Positions 25,164-34,407 of a DNA stretch of 64,000 nucleotides are shown here, piece after piece; the first letter of the stretch is position 1, and each line of letters begins with the position of its first letter. The stretch covers positions 34,110 to 98,109 of the forward strand of contig NZ_PGLQ01000002.1 of NCBI RefSeq assembly GCF_002802865.1, in the 5' to 3' direction. Both the position numbers and the translations under genes were made by a program. Source of the stretch: Bifidobacterium scaligerum (GTDB lineage: Bacteria > Actinomycetota > Actinomycetes > Actinomycetales > Bifidobacteriaceae). The notes below the pieces were generated by a model. It was not told the origin of the DNA. It was given only the letters and a program-made list of their open reading frames with translations, and made no database searches.

Positions 25164-26450
25164 ATGGGAATTCGATTCATGCATTGCTTGAGGTATGCAG
25201 CCGCTGCCCTGAGCGTCACGGCTCTTCTGACCGTCACGGCATGCGGCACCGAAGAGAGCACGCCCGCCGATTCCAACAAGCAGCAGACGGCCACCGAGCA
25301 GACCAGCCCGATTACGGTGGTCGCTTCGATCAATCAATGGGGCGCTTTGGCCGCGGAGCTTGGTGGAGAAGACGTGACCGTGACCTCCATTGTGAACACC
25401 ACAAATGTGGACGCTCATGATTTCGAGCCCAAGACCTCGGATGTGGCGAAACTCTCCAAAGCGCAAATCGTAGTCGCCAATGGTGCAGGATACGATTCAT
25501 GGGCCACCAAATCGTTGACCTCGTCGTCGAACATAGTTTCCGCGGCCTCCGTAATGGGTGCCGTAGAGGGAGACAATCCACATCTGTGGTTTTCCAAAGA
25601 TGCACGCGTCGGCATGGCGGAGGCCCTTACCGACGCATTCAGCAAGACGCTGCCCAGCAAAAAAGCAGAGTTCAAGAAACGCCTCAAGCTTTGGAAACAG
25701 TCTGAGCAGTCTATGGAAGACTGGGCGGATGACTTCATGAAAAACCATACCGATCTTGCCTACGCCGCCACCGAGCCAGTGGCATACTATCTGATGGCCG
25801 ACCTGGGATTCAAGGACTCCACCCCCAAAGGATACGCGCAGTCCACTGCGTCAGGCGGAGAGGCCGCTCCAGCCGATCTGCAGTCGTTCCAGAAGATCAT
25901 CGAAGACCGAGACATCGATCTGCTTATCAACAACACGCAAGCCGCCAACGAAGCGACCAATCTCATCACCGGCGCCGCAGGACGTTCCGAAGTTCCGGTG
26001 GTGAAGGTGTCCGAACAGATGCCGTCCGACTCCAAGACCTTGGATGCATGGATCAACCAAATCATCAACAGCATTGTCGACGCCGTCGACCCGGATTATG
26101 GCTGCGACACCGATCAGGACGACGAGTCCGCGGACGGGACGGACGCCGACGACGCCGATAAGACCACGAGCAGCGATGACAAGTCCGGGTCCTCATCCGC
26201 CGGCGACACCAGTGGCACCGGCGAGAAATCCAACGACAGCGCTTCAACGGAACCGGATTCCTCCGACGCCACCAACGCCGACGAGGAAGATCAAGACATA
26301 ACCTATATTCGCGAATGCAAATCTTCATCGTCGAATACGTCCACCGATGAGAACAGTAGCGGCAGCACAAACAACGACGGCTCGGGTGCTGACGCCAACA
26401 AGGACGACGCTCAATCCTCCGGCGACGACCAGCCCGATCCAGGTAAATAG
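25164..26450 (+). CDS. Metal ABC transporter substrate-binding lipoprotein (ZnuA/MntA type) with long acidic tail
   Basis: A cluster A-I metal receptor. The signal peptide ends in a lipobox with Cys27 (LLTVTAC). The family pattern is visible: VVASINQWGALAAELGG, DAHDFEPKTSDV with the metal-ligand His, NPHLWFSKDARVGMAEAL with the second His, and the C-lobe ISL replaced by DIDLLINNTQAANEAT. The core ends near residue 305. The last 120 residues are almost only Asp, Ser, Thr, Gly, Asn and Glu, with two lone Cys (YGCD and RECK), and would be disordered outside the cell. ZnuA proteins usually carry a His-rich loop; here an acidic tail may play the metal-gathering part. ATPase and permease genes follow. 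Confidence 0.9.
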   Translation: MGIRFMHCLRYAAAALSVTALLTVTACGTEESTPADSNKQQTATEQTSPITVVASINQWGALAAELGGEDVTVTSIVNTTNVDAHDFEPKTSDVAKLSKAQIVVANGAGYDSWATKSLTSSSNIVSAASVMGAVEGDNPHLWFSKDARVGMAEALTDAFSKTLPSKKAEFKKRLKLWKQSEQSMEDWADDFMKNHTDLAYAATEPVAYYLMADLGFKDSTPKGYAQSTASGGEAAPADLQSFQKIIEDRDIDLLINNTQAANEATNLITGAAGRSEVPVVKVSEQMPSDSKTLDAWINQIINSIVDAVDPDYGCDTDQDDESADGTDADDADKTTSSDDKSGSSSAGDTSGTGEKSNDSASTEPDSSDATNADEEDQDITYIRECKSSSSNTSTDENSSGSTNNDGSGADANKDDAQSSGDDQPDPGK

Positions 26451-26602
26451 CCGATAGTCGGGAACATCCTCGGCACTCGGCATCACACAATCGACAACCG
26501 AGACGAGAGACCGAGGGACGATGCCCGTTGTTGAAGCACACGATTTCACGGCAGCATCATCGTGGGCAACATATGCTCGTCCACATGGGAACAACACTCT
26601 AT

Positions 26603-26617
26603 TGAGAACGATTGTCA
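26603..26617. promoter_or_regulatory. Zur-box-like operator before the ATPase gene
   Basis: TGAGAACGATTGTCA matches the actinobacterial Zur pattern TGAnAAnnATTnTCA as I remember it. It is a near palindrome lying 25 bases before the ATPase start. That places it inside the transporter operon and suggests a second, zinc-responsive promoter for the ATPase-permease pair. Confidence 0.6.
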
Positions 26618-26641
26618 GCATCATTTGACACAATCGCGCAT

Positions 26642-27505
26642 ATGAGCAAATCCGATTGCATCGTGTTCCGCGATGCCGCTGTACGACGTGGCGAACGCAT
26701 CATCTGGCAGCATGGCACATTCTCCATTCCCTCGGGGTCGGTGACCGCAATCGTAGGCACCAACGGCACCGGCAAAACAACCATGATGAAAGCCGAGCTG
26801 GGGCTGCTTCCCCTTGCCGCCGGAACGTTAACCGTTTTAGGCAAACCCGCCGGAAGCATGAACCATCAGATCGGATATGTGCCGCAAAGCTACGCCTCAG
26901 ACATCGATTCCAACCTCACTGCCGAACAATCAGTATTGCTGGGCCTGACCGGCACCCGTTTCGGCATTCATATGATCACCAAGGCACAACGGGCCAAGGC
27001 TCGCGAAGCGATGGAATTTACGGGCATCGCGGACAAGGCCAAATACCGTCTTTCGGAGCTGTCCGGCGGTCTGCGCCAACGTGTGGCCATTGCACAGGCA
27101 CTGGCATGCGATCCCAAGCTGCTCATGCTTGATGAACCACTGGCCAACCTTGATCTGGCCAGTCAACGCTCCACTGTTCACGTGCTCGCCAAACTCAATC
27201 AAGAACTCGGTATGACCATTCAGGTGGTAGCCCACGATCTCAATATGCTGTTGCCGATCCTGACCGGCGCGGTATACCTGCTGGACGGCCATCCGCATTA
27301 TGCGGACATGGGAAAGGTGCTCGACTCCGATCTGCTGACGCATCTCTACGGCACGCAGGTGCAAGTAGTCACCACCCCTCAAGGCGACATGTTCGTCACG
27401 CCCACACCAGACGAGCCGCGAAACCAGACACAGGACATGCACTCCGCCGACGAAGTGGCGCAGATGCATCACCACGTCCATGCCAGCACAAGCTCCGATC
27501 GGTAA
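26642..27505 (+). CDS. Metal ABC transporter ATP-binding protein (ZnuC/MntB type)
   Basis: The ATPase of the importer. Walker A GTNGTGKTTMM (about residue 37), Q-loop GYVPQSYASD, signature LSGGLRQRVAIAQAL (about 140), Walker B LLMLDEPLANLDLASQ and the switch His in VVAHDLNML are all present. The start at 26642 (MSKSDCIVF) is preferred; the longer frame from 26612 would start inside the Zur-like site. The C-terminus has a small His-rich patch (QMHHHVHA) that might bind the transported metal. The permease gene starts 37 bases later. Confidence 0.92.
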   Translation: MSKSDCIVFRDAAVRRGERIIWQHGTFSIPSGSVTAIVGTNGTGKTTMMKAELGLLPLAAGTLTVLGKPAGSMNHQIGYVPQSYASDIDSNLTAEQSVLLGLTGTRFGIHMITKAQRAKAREAMEFTGIADKAKYRLSELSGGLRQRVAIAQALACDPKLLMLDEPLANLDLASQRSTVHVLAKLNQELGMTIQVVAHDLNMLLPILTGAVYLLDGHPHYADMGKVLDSDLLTHLYGTQVQVVTTPQGDMFVTPTPDEPRNQTQDMHSADEVAQMHHHVHASTSSDR

Positions 27506-27542
27506 AACGTCGCCGGGCAGATATCAACGCAAGGGAAATCCT

Positions 27543-28379
27543 ATGAATGCCATTGATTTTTCGTTTGATCCCGAATGGATGGATACGCTGATGGCTCCAT
27601 TCATGTCCAATGCCTTCGCAGCCGGCTTGTTTATCGCGCTGGCAGCCGGCGTTATGGGATATTTCACCATAGCGCGTCATTCCACGTTCGCGGCACATGC
27701 ACTGGCGCATATCGGCCTGCCAGGAGCCACCGGCGCAGTACTGCTAGGATTGCCGGTCTCGTTAGGCATGGGCGTATTCGCGTTAGGTGGGGCACTCGTT
27801 ATCGGCGCATTGGGCAAACGCGTCTCCGAGCGCGAAATCGCCACCGGCACCGTATTGGCTTTCGCCACCGGCTTGGGTCTGTTCTTTGCGCGTCTGTCCA
27901 GTTCCGCATCACAGCAAATGCAATCGATCCTCTTCGGTTCGATTCTGACCATAACCACTGATCAGATCATCGGTTTCGCGCTCTTCGACGTGTTGCTGTT
28001 GGTTCTTCTCGCGGTAATCTACCGCCCGCTGCTGTTCAGCTCACTCGACGAACAGGTAGCGCAAGCCAAAGGTGTACCGATTGGTCTGATGAGCGTAGCG
28101 TTTATGGCCATTATGGCCGGAGTGATCACCATCGCGGTGCCGGCCGTCGGTACGCTGCTGATTTTCGCTCTGGTAATCACTCCGGCGGCAACCGCCAATA
28201 TTCTCGCAGGCTCCCCGTTCAAAGCCATGGTGATCGCAAGCGTACTCTGTCTGACCTCAATCTGGCTGGGACTGGTGCTTTCCGCGATGTTCCCCGCTCC
28301 CCCGAGCTTCATCATCGTGACGTTGTCCACCCTGTTCTGGGCAATCGCCAAGGGAATCAACACTCTGAAGACTCGTTAA
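27543..28379 (+). CDS. Metal ABC transporter permease (ZnuB/MntC type)
   Basis: A 278-aa ABC-3 family permease with about eight hydrophobic segments. Family marks are MGYFTIARHSTFAAHALAHIG, where the HALAHIGLPGA stretch follows the first helices, and VGTLLIFALVITPAATANIL near residue 205. AAGGGA precedes the ATG at 27543. It works with the lipoprotein and ATPase just upstream. Zinc is my first guess and manganese the alternative. ispF is convergent, 25 bases downstream. Confidence 0.9.
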   Translation: MNAIDFSFDPEWMDTLMAPFMSNAFAAGLFIALAAGVMGYFTIARHSTFAAHALAHIGLPGATGAVLLGLPVSLGMGVFALGGALVIGALGKRVSEREIATGTVLAFATGLGLFFARLSSSASQQMQSILFGSILTITTDQIIGFALFDVLLLVLLAVIYRPLLFSSLDEQVAQAKGVPIGLMSVAFMAIMAGVITIAVPAVGTLLIFALVITPAATANILAGSPFKAMVIASVLCLTSIWLGLVLSAMFPAPPSFIIVTLSTLFWAIAKGINTLKTR

Positions 28380-28404
28380 ACCGCCGCGATACCGTCGCTC
28401 AACG

Positions 28405-28950
28405 TTACTGTCGAATAACCAGCGCGTTGGCGATAGCGGCGATACCCTCACCACTGCCGGTGAATCCCATATGATCGGTGGTGGTGGCGGTCAGCGAGAC
28501 GCGGCATCCAACCGCTGCGGAAAGCACAGTCTCGGCTTGCGTGCGACGAGTGCCGATTTTCGGGCGATTGCCGACAATGGCAACGGAGGCGGAAACCGGC
28601 TTATACCCGTTGGCCGTCAGATAAGCCGTCGTCTCCTTGAGCATATCCGCACCATGCATGCCGGCACCATGAGCCTCCGCGCCTACACCGAACAACGATC
28701 CGATATCCCCAAGCCCGGCGGCGGCGAGCAACGCGTCAATCAATGCGTGGGCGGCGACATCACCATCGGAATCCCCCTCGATGCCTTCATAATATGAAGC
28801 TTGCAAAGGATCTGCGTCCTCAGGCACCGGCCAGAGCAACCCAGCCAGCCAAAGCGGACGTCCCGTACCGGGAGTCGCAAAGCGATGTGCATCAAATCCC
28901 TGACCGATCATCATATTGACGATATTGGCTTCTGCCACATCAAGATTCAT
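28405..28950 (-). CDS. ispF: 2-C-methyl-D-erythritol 2,4-cyclodiphosphate synthase
   Basis: This is the fifth enzyme of the MEP isoprenoid pathway. The 181-aa protein has GQGFDAHRF (metal-binding Asp and His, about 17-25), EGDSDGDVAAHALIDALLAA with the third metal His (about 58-77), GDIGSLFG and TTTDHMGFTGSGEGIAA at the end. It is slightly longer than the usual 155-160 aa because of an insertion (PVPEDADPLQASYYEGIE). The start at MNLDVAEA (28950) has GGAAGGAA upstream. It follows carD, with a terminator between them. Confidence 0.94.
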   Translation of the reverse strand: MNLDVAEANIVNMMIGQGFDAHRFATPGTGRPLWLAGLLWPVPEDADPLQASYYEGIEGDSDGDVAAHALIDALLAAAGLGDIGSLFGVGAEAHGAGMHGADMLKETTAYLTANGYKPVSASVAIVGNRPKIGTRRTQAETVLSAAVGCRVSLTATTTDHMGFTGSGEGIAAIANALVIRQ

Positions 28951-28995
28951 GACGAGTTCCTTCCAGTACAGACGCGAGCACGGTACAGACGCAAA

Positions 28996-29035
28996 TAAAA
29001 AAGCCCCGGTCATCGTTTCCGATGAACCGAGGCCC
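28996..29035 (-). terminator. Terminator of carD
   Basis: On the minus strand a roughly 14-bp stem with two mismatches (GCCTCGGTTCATCG with CGATGACCGGGGC) closes on a GAAA tetraloop and is followed by TTTTTT. It starts 6 bases after the carD stop. Confidence 0.88.
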
Positions 29036-29040
29036 ATACA

Positions 29041-29634
29041 TCACTTCTTCTTGGATTTCTTCTGTGCCTCAACACGGGCCAAAGTATCAGGAGCCGCTTC
29101 TTCCGGCTCGGCAGTGTGATGTTTTTCATCGCCTGGCTGAGCGGGCTCGTACCCCAGATTCACATCAAGCAGCCGCTGGGCCTCAGTCTCGTCGATCTTC
29201 TCCGACAATGCGATCTCCGAGGTAAGAATGGCACGAGCCTTGGTCAGCATACGCTTCTCTCCGGCGGACAGACCATGTTCATCCACATCACGCTGAGCCA
29301 GATCCCTCACTACTTCGGCGATTTTGTTGACATCGCCCGTGGCAATCTTCTCGACGTTCAGCTTGTACCGGCGAGACCAGTTCATTTCCTTTTCGATGAT
29401 CGGCGTGCGCAGAATCTCAAATACCTTGGCCACTTCCGAAGCGGAGACAATGTCTCGTACGCCTACTTTTTTGGCGTTATCCACCGGAACATTGATCACC
29501 AAACCGTCGGATGAAAGCACCGACAGCTGCAGGTATTCGCGCGTCACACCTTTGACAGTCCGCTCGGTGATGGCCTCCACCTTCGCTGCCCCATGACGTG
29601 GATAGACGACCATATCGCCGACTTTGTAAGACAT
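29041..29634 (-). CDS. carD: CarD-family RNA polymerase-binding regulator
   Basis: CarD binds the RNA polymerase beta subunit and stabilises open complexes, chiefly at rRNA promoters. The 197-aa protein has the N-terminal Tudor-like RNAP-interaction domain ([20 protein letters not shown], about 1-60) and a helical DNA-binding domain (about 70-160, with [17 protein letters not shown], where the Trp is the conserved minor-groove wedge). A Lys/Glu-rich tail ends in KKSKKK. GGAGGG precedes the ATG at 29634; a longer frame from 29667 adds only eleven residues. It is divergent from glgB. Confidence 0.95.
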   Translation of the reverse strand: MSYKVGDMVVYPRHGAAKVEAITERTVKGVTREYLQLSVLSSDGLVINVPVDNAKKVGVRDIVSASEVAKVFEILRTPIIEKEMNWSRRYKLNVEKIATGDVNKIAEVVRDLAQRDVDEHGLSAGEKRMLTKARAILTSEIALSEKIDETEAQRLLDVNLGYEPAQPGDEKHHTAEPEEAAPDTLARVEAQKKSKKK

Positions 29635-29707
29635 GTACCCTCCGAGAACTGTTCGGCTTACACACAAAAACTCGATTGATTATGCCATGAGGCCAAGACC
29701 TCGTCAT

Positions 29708-29721
29708 TGAGAGCGCTCACA
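29708..29721. promoter_or_regulatory. LacI-type operator upstream of glgB
   Basis: TGAGAGCGCTCACA matches the perfect pyk operator in 13 of 14 positions. It is 90 bases before the glgB start and 74 bases before the divergent carD start, so glgB is the likelier target given its role in carbohydrate storage. Confidence 0.7.
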
Positions 29722-29810
29722 AACCGGCAACACGCCGTAAGTGGCGCAAATTCGCCATTTTTTGAGCCACAATACGGCATTTTCCACTCGACGCACGTAG
29801 ACTTTGGGAC

Positions 29811-32063
29811 ATGGCTAAAGAAACGAAGATCAAGGAAGATACCGTCACCGTGCCTGTCGCCCAAAGCGAACTTGACGCGGTCAGCAACGCTGAGTTCTAC
29901 AATCCCCATGCGGTACTCGGCGGGCATCTCGGCACCGGCAAGCATGCGGACACCGTCACCATTCGAGTGCTCCGTCCGCTGGCCAAGTCGGTGACCATCG
30001 TCACCCAAGATGGCGAATATGCGATGACTCACGAACACAACGGCGTGTTTGTTACCACCGTTCCTGCCGCCGGCACCAAGAAGGAACCGACCATTCCGGA
30101 CTATCGCGTCCGCACCGAGTGGGAGGACGGCGAAGTGCTCGTCGAAGACGATCCCTACCGCTATCTGCCCACGCTCGGCGACATGGACACCTATCTGTTC
30201 GGCGAAGGACGTCATGAGAAGCTTTGGGAAGCTCTTGGCGCACATGTGCTGCGTTTCGACGATCCGATGGGCGGAGCCGATGGTACGCCCGGCGAACAGG
30301 TCACGGGCACCGCTTTCTCCGTATGGGCACCAAACGCCCACGCCGTACGCGTGGTCGGCAACTTCAACGCATGGGATGGCCGGCGTCACGCCATGCGAGC
30401 CTTGGGGTCCTCCGGCGTATGGGAGATCTTCATCCCCGGTGTCGGAGCAGGCGAAGCTTACAAGTTCCAGATTCTCAACGCCAATTACGTGTGGGAGATG
30501 AAGGCCGACCCAATGGAACGCCAGCACGAGGTTCCGCCGAACACTGCTTCCATCGTCACCGAATCTACCTATGAGTGGGGTGACGACGCCTGGATGCAGC
30601 ATCGTCGTGCGACCAACCCGCACGATGGCCCAGTCGCCATCTACGAGGTCCATGCCGGCAGCTGGCGCAAGGGCCTGACCTACCGCGAACTGGCCACCGA
30701 ACTGGTGGAATACGTCAAGCAGGAAGGTTTCACGCACGTCGAGTTCATGCCGCTGGCCCAGCACCCGTTCTCCGGTTCTTGGGGTTATCAGGTCACCGGC
30801 TATTATGCAGTAGACTCCCGCCTCGGCTCCCCCGATGACTTCCGCTATCTAGTGGACCAACTCCATCAGGCCGGCATCGGCGTGATCATGGACTGGGTGC
30901 CCGCCCACTTCCCGAAGGACGCTTTCGCTCTCGGTCGATTCGACGGAACCCCGTTGTACGAGGATCCCGACCCGTTGCGTGGCGAACACCCGGATTGGGG
31001 CACCTACGTATTCAACTTCGGCCGTCGCGAGGTGCGCAACTTCCTCGTGGCCAACGCCCTGTTCTGGCTTGAGGATCTGCACATCGACGCACTGCGCGTA
31101 GACGCCGTCAGCTCCATGCTCTACCTCGACTACAGCCGCGAACCCGGCCAGTGGAGGCCGAACATCTACGGTGGCCGTGAGAATCTGGAAGCCATCGACT
31201 TCCTCAAGGAAGCCACCGCCACAGCGTACAAAAACAACCCGGGCATCATGATGATCGCCGAGGAATCCACTGCATGGCCGGGCATCACCGCCCCCACCTC
31301 CGCCGGCGGCATCGGCTTTGGCTTGAAGTGGAATATGGGTTGGATGCACGATACGCTGCAGTACCTGCACGAGGAACCCATCAACCGCAAATGGCATCAT
31401 GGTGAGATCACCTTCTCCATGGTGTACGCGTACTCCGAGCATTACGTACTGCCGATCAGCCATGACGAGGTCGTGTACGGCAAGGGGTCCGTATACGGCA
31501 AGATGCCTGGCAACGGCTGGCAGAAGTTGGCAGGGGTCCGCTCCCTGTTCGGATACCAGTGGGCCCATCCAGGCAAGAAGCTCTCGTTCATGGGCAACGA
31601 ACTCGCCCAATGGGGTGAGTGGAACCACGATGCCTCTATCGACTGGGATTGCCTGAATTGGGAGGAACATCGCCAGATTCAGAAGTATGTGGCTGACCTC
31701 AACGCCTTCTACAAGGCCAACCCGGCCCTGTGGAGTCAAGATTTCGACCCAGCCGGATTCGAATGGCTTACGAGCGATGACGCCGACCACAATACGCTGA
31801 GTTTCCTGCGCATCGGCACCAAGGGCGAAACCTTGGCTGTGGTAGTCAATTTCTCCGGTGAAGCTTGGTCCGACTATCAAGTGGCGCTGCCCACCGGCGG
31901 TAAGTGGACCGAAGTGTTCACCTCCGACGACGCTGCATACGGCGGATCGGACATCCACAACGGCACGTTCGAAGCGGTTGAGGGCGAATACCATTCACGC
32001 CCGTTCTCCGCGAAGATCACCGTTCCAGCACTTGGAGTTGTATTCTTGAAGCCAGAAGACTGA
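29811..32063 (+). CDS. glgB: 1,4-alpha-glucan (glycogen) branching enzyme
   Basis: GlgB moves alpha-1,4 chains to alpha-1,6 positions on glycogen. The 750-aa protein has N-terminal beta modules (about 20-210, including CBM48 with [20 protein letters not shown]), then a GH13 barrel: [25 protein letters not shown] with the nucleophile Asp near 431, [11 protein letters not shown] with the acid/base Glu near 483, and [12 protein letters not shown] with the third Asp near 551. A C-terminal beta domain ends the protein. The response regulator gene starts 28 bases downstream and may share the transcript. Confidence 0.97.
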   Translation: MAKETKIKEDTVTVPVAQSELDAVSNAEFYNPHAVLGGHLGTGKHADTVTIRVLRPLAKSVTIVTQDGEYAMTHEHNGVFVTTVPAAGTKKEPTIPDYRVRTEWEDGEVLVEDDPYRYLPTLGDMDTYLFGEGRHEKLWEALGAHVLRFDDPMGGADGTPGEQVTGTAFSVWAPNAHAVRVVGNFNAWDGRRHAMRALGSSGVWEIFIPGVGAGEAYKFQILNANYVWEMKADPMERQHEVPPNTASIVTESTYEWGDDAWMQHRRATNPHDGPVAIYEVHAGSWRKGLTYRELATELVEYVKQEGFTHVEFMPLAQHPFSGSWGYQVTGYYAVDSRLGSPDDFRYLVDQLHQAGIGVIMDWVPAHFPKDAFALGRFDGTPLYEDPDPLRGEHPDWGTYVFNFGRREVRNFLVANALFWLEDLHIDALRVDAVSSMLYLDYSREPGQWRPNIYGGRENLEAIDFLKEATATAYKNNPGIMMIAEESTAWPGITAPTSAGGIGFGLKWNMGWMHDTLQYLHEEPINRKWHHGEITFSMVYAYSEHYVLPISHDEVVYGKGSVYGKMPGNGWQKLAGVRSLFGYQWAHPGKKLSFMGNELAQWGEWNHDASIDWDCLNWEEHRQIQKYVADLNAFYKANPALWSQDFDPAGFEWLTSDDADHNTLSFLRIGTKGETLAVVVNFSGEAWSDYQVALPTGGKWTEVFTSDDAAYGGSDIHNGTFEAVEGEYHSRPFSAKITVPALGVVFLKPED

Positions 32064-32091
32064 ACAGGTCAAGGCTGAAAGGTAACTGTTT

Positions 32092-32814
32092 ATGCTCAAT
32101 ACCACAGCGCGTCAGAATACAGCGCCGCGCACGGTGCTGGTGGTCGAGGACGAGCCCACGCTCGCCACGGCCATCGCCCAGCGCATCACCGCCGAAGGCT
32201 GGACGGCCCGCGTAGCCGGAGATGGCGCATCCGCCGTCCAGGCCGCTGCCCAGTTGCGCCCTGATCTGGTGATTATGGACATCATGTTACCGGTGATGGA
32301 CGGGCTTGAAGCCACCAAGCGTATCGTCGCTGAAAGGCCTGTGCCGGTGCTGATTCTCACCGCTCGCGACGACGAGGCCGATAAGGTTATCGGCCTCGGA
32401 GCTGGCGCAGATGACTATATGACCAAGCCGTTCTCCATGCGTGAGCTCATCGCCCGCTGTAAGGCGTTGTTGCGCCGCGTGGAGCGAGCCAAGGTCATAG
32501 CGAAGAACTCTGAGAACGAGAAGATTCTCGATTTCGGTTCCATGGTCATTGACCCTGCTCAGCGTATCGTCACCATGAATGGCGAACAAGTGCATCTGAC
32601 CCCCACCGAATTCGATCTGCTGGCCACTCTGGCGCGCAGGCCAAAATCCGTGCTCACAAGGGAAAAGCTGCTCGAAGAGGTCTGGGACTGGGTGGATGCC
32701 TCCGGTACCCGCACGGTGGACAGTCATGTCAAAGCACTGCGCCATAAACTCGGTGCCGATACGATTCGTACCGTGCATGGCGTCGGGTACGCCTTCGAGC
32801 CGCCTGCCGCATGA
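32092..32814 (+). CDS. OmpR/PhoB-family response regulator
   Basis: A 240-aa DNA-binding response regulator. The receiver domain (about 14-130) has VVEDEP, the phosphoacceptor Asp near residue 63 in VIMDIMLPVMDG, LTARDDEADKVIGLGAGADDYMTKPF with Thr and Lys switch residues. The winged helix (about 140-237) shows LTPTEFDLLATLARRPKSVL and VDSHVKALRHKLG. The sensor kinase gene overlaps its end by four bases (ATGA), implying coupled translation. The stimulus is unknown. AGGTAA lies upstream of the start. Confidence 0.93.
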   Translation: MLNTTARQNTAPRTVLVVEDEPTLATAIAQRITAEGWTARVAGDGASAVQAAAQLRPDLVIMDIMLPVMDGLEATKRIVAERPVPVLILTARDDEADKVIGLGAGADDYMTKPFSMRELIARCKALLRRVERAKVIAKNSENEKILDFGSMVIDPAQRIVTMNGEQVHLTPTEFDLLATLARRPKSVLTREKLLEEVWDWVDASGTRTVDSHVKALRHKLGADTIRTVHGVGYAFEPPAA

Positions 32815-33881
32815 GCAAGCAGCAACCCAAACCCCGGCTTGACACCGTCAAAAGACGTGTCAAGCCGGTCGATTTTTTCTCTTCGCTCAAGCTTGAATTG
32901 AGCGCTCTGATTGTAGTAGCCACAGCCATAGCGTTCGCCATGTGTTGGTTCCTGCTGAAATTCGGATGGTCCGGTTGGATCGCCATGCCGTTGACGCTGA
33001 TCGTGGCTTTGGGCATCACTTATTTCTTCTCCCGAGGTATCACCGCTCCCCTACGCCAGATGCGGGATGTAGCCGAAGCTATGGCCGAAGGCGATTACAC
33101 CGTGCGTGTAGACATCGATCAGGATCGTCATGATGAGGTCGGCCAGCTCGCACGTTCCTTCAACGCAATGGCCGGAGAACTTGAACATGCCGACAAGATG
33201 CGTTTGGACATGATCGCCAACGTCAGCCATGAGCTACGCACTCCGGTCTCCGCCTTACAAGCCATGGTGGAGAATATGGCCGACGGCGTCACCGAGCCGA
33301 CACCGGCTAATCTGGAGAGCATTCTCACCCAGACTCAACGGCTTTCCGACCTCATTGCGTTTCTGCTTGATCTGAGCCGCATGGAAGCCGGTGCTGCAAG
33401 TCTGAACATCGAACAGTTCAACTTCGCCGAATTCCTCGACGAGACCGTGGAGCCCTTGGAAATAGCCGACGGAGGGCACGCTCATGACATCCATCTGGAG
33501 GTTCCCGGCAACATCATGGTGGAAGGCGATCAGGATCGCCTTCGCCAGCTGTTCACCAATATCATCGCCAACGCACTCAAACACTCCGCCGACGGGACGA
33601 CAGTTCTCATCGAAGCTCACGAAGAAACCGACTACGGCACCGTCGTGACCAATGTCGTCAATTTCGGTTCGCAGATCGCTCCTGCCGATCGGTCGAACAT
33701 CTTCCGACGTTTTGTCACCGGCAAGGCTGGTCCGGGCACAGAATCCGGAGGCACGGGACTGGGACTGTCCATTGCACGCTGGGCTGCGCAACTGCACGGA
33801 GGCACTGTCCGCGTGGTGGACGATGAACGAGGAGCCGACTTCGAAATCGCATTGCCGAAATACCATATTTCGGCATCCTAG
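32811..33881 (+). CDS. Sensor histidine kinase (HAMP, HisKA, HATPase)
   Basis: The 356-aa partner of the preceding regulator. Two transmembrane helices (about 28-50 and 54-75) are separated by only a few residues, so there is almost no outside sensor. A HAMP domain follows (SRGITAPLRQMRDVAEAM), then the HisKA dimer with His near 140 in NVSHELRTPVSALQ, and the ATPase N box IIANALKHSADGT and G boxes SGGTGLGLSIARW. The lack of an extracellular domain suggests sensing within the membrane or by partner proteins. Confidence 0.93.
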   Translation: MSKQQPKPRLDTVKRRVKPVDFFSSLKLELSALIVVATAIAFAMCWFLLKFGWSGWIAMPLTLIVALGITYFFSRGITAPLRQMRDVAEAMAEGDYTVRVDIDQDRHDEVGQLARSFNAMAGELEHADKMRLDMIANVSHELRTPVSALQAMVENMADGVTEPTPANLESILTQTQRLSDLIAFLLDLSRMEAGAASLNIEQFNFAEFLDETVEPLEIADGGHAHDIHLEVPGNIMVEGDQDRLRQLFTNIIANALKHSADGTTVLIEAHEETDYGTVVTNVVNFGSQIAPADRSNIFRRFVTGKAGPGTESGGTGLGLSIARWAAQLHGGTVRVVDDERGADFEIALPKYHISAS

Positions 33882-33933
33882 CGTTGTCTCTTTTGCCGCC
33901 TCATAACAATGTGATGATATCTGTTGTTTTGCC

Positions 33934-33981
33934 CCTCCTCCTACGATATTCGAACGGATGTACTAATATTGTAGGAGGAGG
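33934..33981 (+). promoter_or_regulatory. Leader hairpin that sequesters the S24 gene ribosome binding site
   Basis: CCTCCTCCTAC at 33934-33944 is perfectly complementary to GTAGGAGGAGG at 33971-33981, which is the Shine-Dalgarno region of the gene starting at 33991. If transcription begins upstream of 33934, the mRNA would hide its ribosome binding site in an 11-bp stem with a 26-base loop. A TAATAT at 33964-33969 could instead be a -10 box, giving a transcript without the stem, so two start sites would mean two translation states. Confidence 0.65.
33950..33965. promoter_or_regulatory. Possible LexA/SOS-like box
   Basis: TCGAAC-GGAT-GTACTA keeps the left half of the actinobacterial SOS pattern TCGAAC-N4-GTTCGA perfectly and 4 of 6 positions of the right half. 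It lies in the loop of the leader hairpin, 26 bases before a UmuD/LexA-like gene, which makes SOS control plausible but unproven. Confidence 0.4.
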
Positions 33982-33990
33982 TGAGCACTC

Positions 33991-34407
33991 ATGAACGAAT
34001 CGGCATACGCGTTACAGTCTCAACATGCCATGTCGTCCCGCGCCACGAACCACACGCTGTATCTGATGCAGATGGCCGGAGATTCCATGATGAACGCCGG
34101 CATCCGTAATGGTGATCTGCTTATTGTGGATAAGTCTGCAGCTGCTCATCATGGCGATATCGTGGCCGTAGTATTAGATGGCGAGATCGCCATTAAACGT
34201 CTGGCTGTCACGCCACATACCACATTGTTGCGCGCCGATAACCCCTGTTTTGCCGATTATGCAATGCCCGATGGCGCAGCCCCAACGATCTGGGGTACAG
34301 TCACTGATGTCATTCACCCGTTGCAATCGTCATCGTATCGGGGCACCACGGCATCCGCCAGCACTATCGCTCCCAGCACACTGATACCCTGCCGTCGCAG
34401 CGCATAG
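33991..34407 (+). CDS. S24-family (UmuD/LexA peptidase-like) stand-alone protein
   Basis: The 138-aa protein consists of just the Ser-Lys peptidase fold of UmuD, LexA and phage repressors. AGDSMMNAGIRNGDLLIVDK holds the nucleophile Ser32, and IVAVVLDGEIAIKRL holds the general base Lys69. There is no DNA-binding domain. UmuD would normally sit beside umuC, and no polymerase gene is adjacent, so it may be an orphan UmuD-like factor or a processing peptidase. The last 25 residues (TASASTIAPST) are low-complexity, and their codons overlap the end of the convergent comF gene by 94 bases. Confidence 0.8.
   Translation: MNESAYALQSQHAMSSRATNHTLYLMQMAGDSMMNAGIRNGDLLIVDKSAAAHHGDIVAVVLDGEIAIKRLAVTPHTTLLRADNPCFADYAMPDGAAPTIWGTVTDVIHPLQSSSYRGTTASASTIAPSTLIPCRRSA

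Noticed and set aside
30849..31994. 381-codon open frame antisense to glgB
   Set aside because: It lies wholly inside glgB, where all GH13 motifs are intact, and has no own start signals.
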